Below, piece after piece: positions 62,237 through 64,000 of a stretch of 64,000 nucleotides of DNA. The notes below the pieces were generated by a model, which was given only the letters and a program-made list of their open reading frames with translations, was not told where the DNA came from and made no database searches. A program made the translations under genes and the position numbers. The first letter of the stretch is position 1, and every line of letters begins with the position of its first letter. This DNA is from Streptomyces pristinaespiralis (lineage in GTDB: Bacteria; Actinomycetota; Actinomycetes; Streptomycetales; Streptomycetaceae): assembly GCF_001278075.1 (NCBI RefSeq), contig NZ_CP011340.1, positions 1,612,001 to 1,676,000 of the forward strand, given 5' to 3'.

Positions 62237-63442
62237 CTACCAGCGCACCGGCAGCCGGCGGACACCGCGCATGAGGAGGCCCGGGAGCCATTCGTACGTG
62301 TCCGCGGGGGTGTCCAGGGCGAGGTCCGGGCAGCGCTCCAGGAGGGAGCGGACGGCGATCCGTGCCTCCAGACGGGCCAGCGGCGCGCCGAGGCAGAAGT
62401 GGATGCCGTGCCCGAAGGCGAGATGGCCGCGGGTGTCCCGGCGGATGTCGAAGCGGTCGGGGGCCTCGTAGCGGGCCGGGTCGCGGTCGGCGGCCGCCAG
62501 GCCGACCAGCACCATTTCGCCCTGCGGAACGACCTGGTCCCCGACCGGTACGGGCGCGGCGCTGAAGCGGACGGTGGTGGTCTCCACGGGTCCGTCGTAG
62601 CGGAGCATCTCCTCGACGGCGCCGTCGAGGAGCGAGAAGTCGGCTCGCAGCGCGGCGAGTTGGTCGGGGTGGGTGAGCAGGGCGCGCACACCGTTGGAGA
62701 TCAGGTTGACGGTCGTCTCGTGGCCGGCGACGAGCAGGAGGTAGGCGAGGGCGCGCAGTTCGGCCGTGGAGAGCCGGTCGTCCTCCGCGGCGCCGCCGTC
62801 CGCCTCCGCGGGGAGCGGGAGGGAGCGGACGAGGGCGGAGAGCAGATCGTCCGTGGGTGCGGTGCTGCGCTTGTCCTCGATGAGTTCGTCGAGGTAGGCC
62901 GCGAGCTGCCGGACGGCGTCCTCTCCCGCTTCCTGGGAGGTCGGGGCGACCACCTCGTTCGACCACGTGCGGAAGGCGTCGCGGTCGGCGGCGGGGATGC
63001 CCAGGAGTTCGCAGATCACGATGATCGGCAGCGGGAAGGCCAGCGCGTCGACGAGGTCGGCCCGGCCGGCCGGCAGCATCGCGTCCAGGAGATCGTCCGT
63101 GATCCGCTGGACGCGGGGCCGCAGCGCCTCGGCCCGGCGAGGGGTGAACTCACGGCTGACCAGCTTGCGCAGCCGGGTGTGATCGGGCGGGTCGAGCACG
63201 AGCAGATTGGGGCCGATGACCTGCTCGTCGAGCATCGTCACGCCTATGGTGGCCGGCGACTTCGACAGTCGCGGGTCGGAAAGCGCCGCCCGTGCCTCCT
63301 CGTGGCCGACGATCAGCCAGAACTCCCCGCCGTCGGCGCCGCGCACGCGGTGCACGGGGCCCGACTCCCGCAGTCGCGCGTAGTACGGATACGGGTTCGC
63401 GGTGAAGTCGGGCCCGTACTGGTCCAGATCAACGATGGTCAC
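62237..63442 (-). CDS. Cytochrome P450 (CYP107-like)
   Basis: A 401-aa class I bacterial P450. The I-helix is LLVAGHETTVNL, the ExxR motif EEMLRYDGPVETTTVR is near the middle, and the haem loop is FGHGIHFCLGAPLARLE with the Cys ligand. The size and the TRLRKLVSREFTPRRAEAL C-helix are normal for Streptomyces CYP107/CYP105 enzymes. Redox partners are not adjacent. It may hydroxylate a secondary metabolite or xenobiotic, but no biosynthetic genes are seen here. Confidence 0.93.
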   Translation of the reverse strand: MTIVDLDQYGPDFTANPYPYYARLRESGPVHRVRGADGGEFWLIVGHEEARAALSDPRLSKSPATIGVTMLDEQVIGPNLLVLDPPDHTRLRKLVSREFTPRRAEALRPRVQRITDDLLDAMLPAGRADLVDALAFPLPIIVICELLGIPAADRDAFRTWSNEVVAPTSQEAGEDAVRQLAAYLDELIEDKRSTAPTDDLLSALVRSLPLPAEADGGAAEDDRLSTAELRALAYLLLVAGHETTVNLISNGVRALLTHPDQLAALRADFSLLDGAVEEMLRYDGPVETTTVRFSAAPVPVGDQVVPQGEMVLVGLAAADRDPARYEAPDRFDIRRDTRGHLAFGHGIHFCLGAPLARLEARIAVRSLLERCPDLALDTPADTYEWLPGLLMRGVRRLPVRW

Positions 63443-63451
63443 CGGATCACC

Positions 63452-64000
63452 CTACGTGGACGGCTCGTCGTCGAGGAGGCCCGCGTCGTGCGCCAACAGC
63501 GCGATCTGGACACGGTTGTTGAGGTCCAGTTTGGCCAGGATGCGGGACACGTGCGTCTTGACGGTGGCGACGCTCATGTACAGCGCCGCGGCGATCTCCG
63601 CGTTGGAACTGCCGCGGCCGACGGCGAGCGCCACCTCCCTCTCGCGGCCGGCGAGCGGTTCGAGACGCCGCAGCGCGGCCGCCCTGCGGGTGTCGGCGCC
63701 GCTGCCCGCCACATGCGTCATCAGCTGCCGGGTGACCGCCGGGGAGAGCACCGGATCGCCGGCGGCGACCCTGCGCACCGCGGCGACGATCTCCGCGGGC
63801 GGCGTGTCCTTCAGCACGAACCCCGACGCGCCCGCCCGCATGGCACGCAGCACCTGCTCGTCGGCGTGGAACGTGGTCAGCACCACGACCTCCGGCGCGT
63901 GGGGCCGCCGGCGCAGCCGCTCCGTCGCGGCGAGGCCGTCCATGACCGGCATCCGGATGTCCATCAGGACCACGTCGGGCCCGAGCCGTTCGACGAGTTC
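63452..64000 (-). CDS. LuxR/NarL-type response regulator, cut by the right edge
   Basis: The visible C-terminal 182 residues contain the receiver end (DVVLMDIRMPVMDGLAATER with the phosphoacceptor Asp; VVVLTTFHADEQVLRAMRAG; GFVLKDTPPAEIVAAVRRV) and a complete LuxR helix-turn-helix (LAGREREVALAVGRGSSNAE; IAAALYMSVATVKTHVSRIL; AKLDLNNRVQIALLAHDAGL). The N-terminus lies outside the window. A sensor kinase probably follows upstream on the same strand. It is 9 bp from the P450 gene's start, close enough to be cotranscribed with it. Confidence 0.92.
   Translation of the reverse strand, partial: ELVERLGPDVVLMDIRMPVMDGLAATERLRRRPHAPEVVVLTTFHADEQVLRAMRAGASGFVLKDTPPAEIVAAVRRVAAGDPVLSPAVTRQLMTHVAGSGADTRRAAALRRLEPLAGREREVALAVGRGSSNAEIAAALYMSVATVKTHVSRILAKLDLNNRVQIALLAHDAGLLDDEPST

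Noticed and set aside
61314..62966. 550-codon minus frame merging the unknown protein with part of the P450 locus
   Set aside because: Its first half lies over the P450 gene in another frame. I use the GTG at 62228 as the start.
62237..63442. Secondary-metabolite cluster around the P450 and thioesterase
   Set aside because: No synthase, ligase or tailoring set is adjacent; the two enzymes alone are common housekeeping or accessory genes.

Overview
The window is high-GC actinobacterial DNA that reads as Streptomyces. Codon third positions are almost all G or C. GTG starts and a TTG start occur, ribosome binding sites are of the GGAGG type, and the protein families are typical of the genus (F420/PPOX-type flavoprotein, DUF6278, BTAD regulator, LGFP repeats, GH75 chitosanase, CYP107-like P450). 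I see no rRNA, tRNA, CRISPR array or intact insertion sequence. The window cuts a gene at each end.

Region 1 (1-17.6 kb) is mixed chromosomal content. In order it holds a cut gene, a PPOX flavoprotein, an XRE regulator next to a wrecked methionine aminopeptidase gene that carries a 116-bp tandem duplication, a secreted GH75 chitosanase whose ribosome binding site sits in a perfect hairpin, a secreted gamma-glutamyltransferase, a membrane-anchored protein, a secreted CocE-like hydrolase and an orphan polar amino-acid transport ATPase. A head-to-tail run follows: PcaL fusion, MBL hydrolase, exonuclease III and DUF6278. After that come an IS110 remnant, an ABC exporter, a DUF1566 remnant, a glutamine amidotransferase and a PKD-bearing PQQ-type sugar dehydrogenase.

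Region 2 (17.7-27.4 kb) opens with a trypsin-like protease fused to a DRGH (NUC1) nuclease, transcribed divergently from a leishmanolysin-like metalloprotease; neither has a signal peptide. Next is a compact TetR / SRPBCC / carotenoid-oxygenase / MFS cassette in which one 9-bp word recurs before three of the genes. A two-domain VOC protein and a membrane protein close the region.

Region 3 (27.4-39.9 kb) is the most accessory-looking part. It has a lipase with an LGFP-repeat partner, and five peptidoglycan-degrading or peptidoglycan-binding proteins (amidase, lysozyme-like, M15-like plus SH3, PG-binding plus lytic transglycosylase, PG-binding plus M23) that all lack signal peptides. Interspersed are two multi-pass membrane proteins, a SARP-like regulator, a DHFR-like reductase and a secreted proline-rich repeat protein.

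Region 4 (40.1-52.8 kb) is one tightly packed operon: a WD40 propeller, a 964-aa DUF6603-type protein, a possible 27-aa peptide gene joined by ATGA overlaps at both ends, an 839-aa protein and a 2034-aa giant. None has a signal peptide or an enzyme motif that I recognise. This is the best candidate for an undescribed system.

Region 5 (52.9-64 kb) is a sugar/polyol uptake locus: ROK kinase, ABC ATPase, permease and two tandem paralogous lipoproteins. It lies back to back with a GntR/UTRA regulator and a Gfo/Idh/MocA dehydrogenase, and a shared 15-bp motif lies before both outer transcription units. A hotdog thioesterase, an unknown protein, a cytochrome P450 and a cut LuxR-type response regulator end the window.
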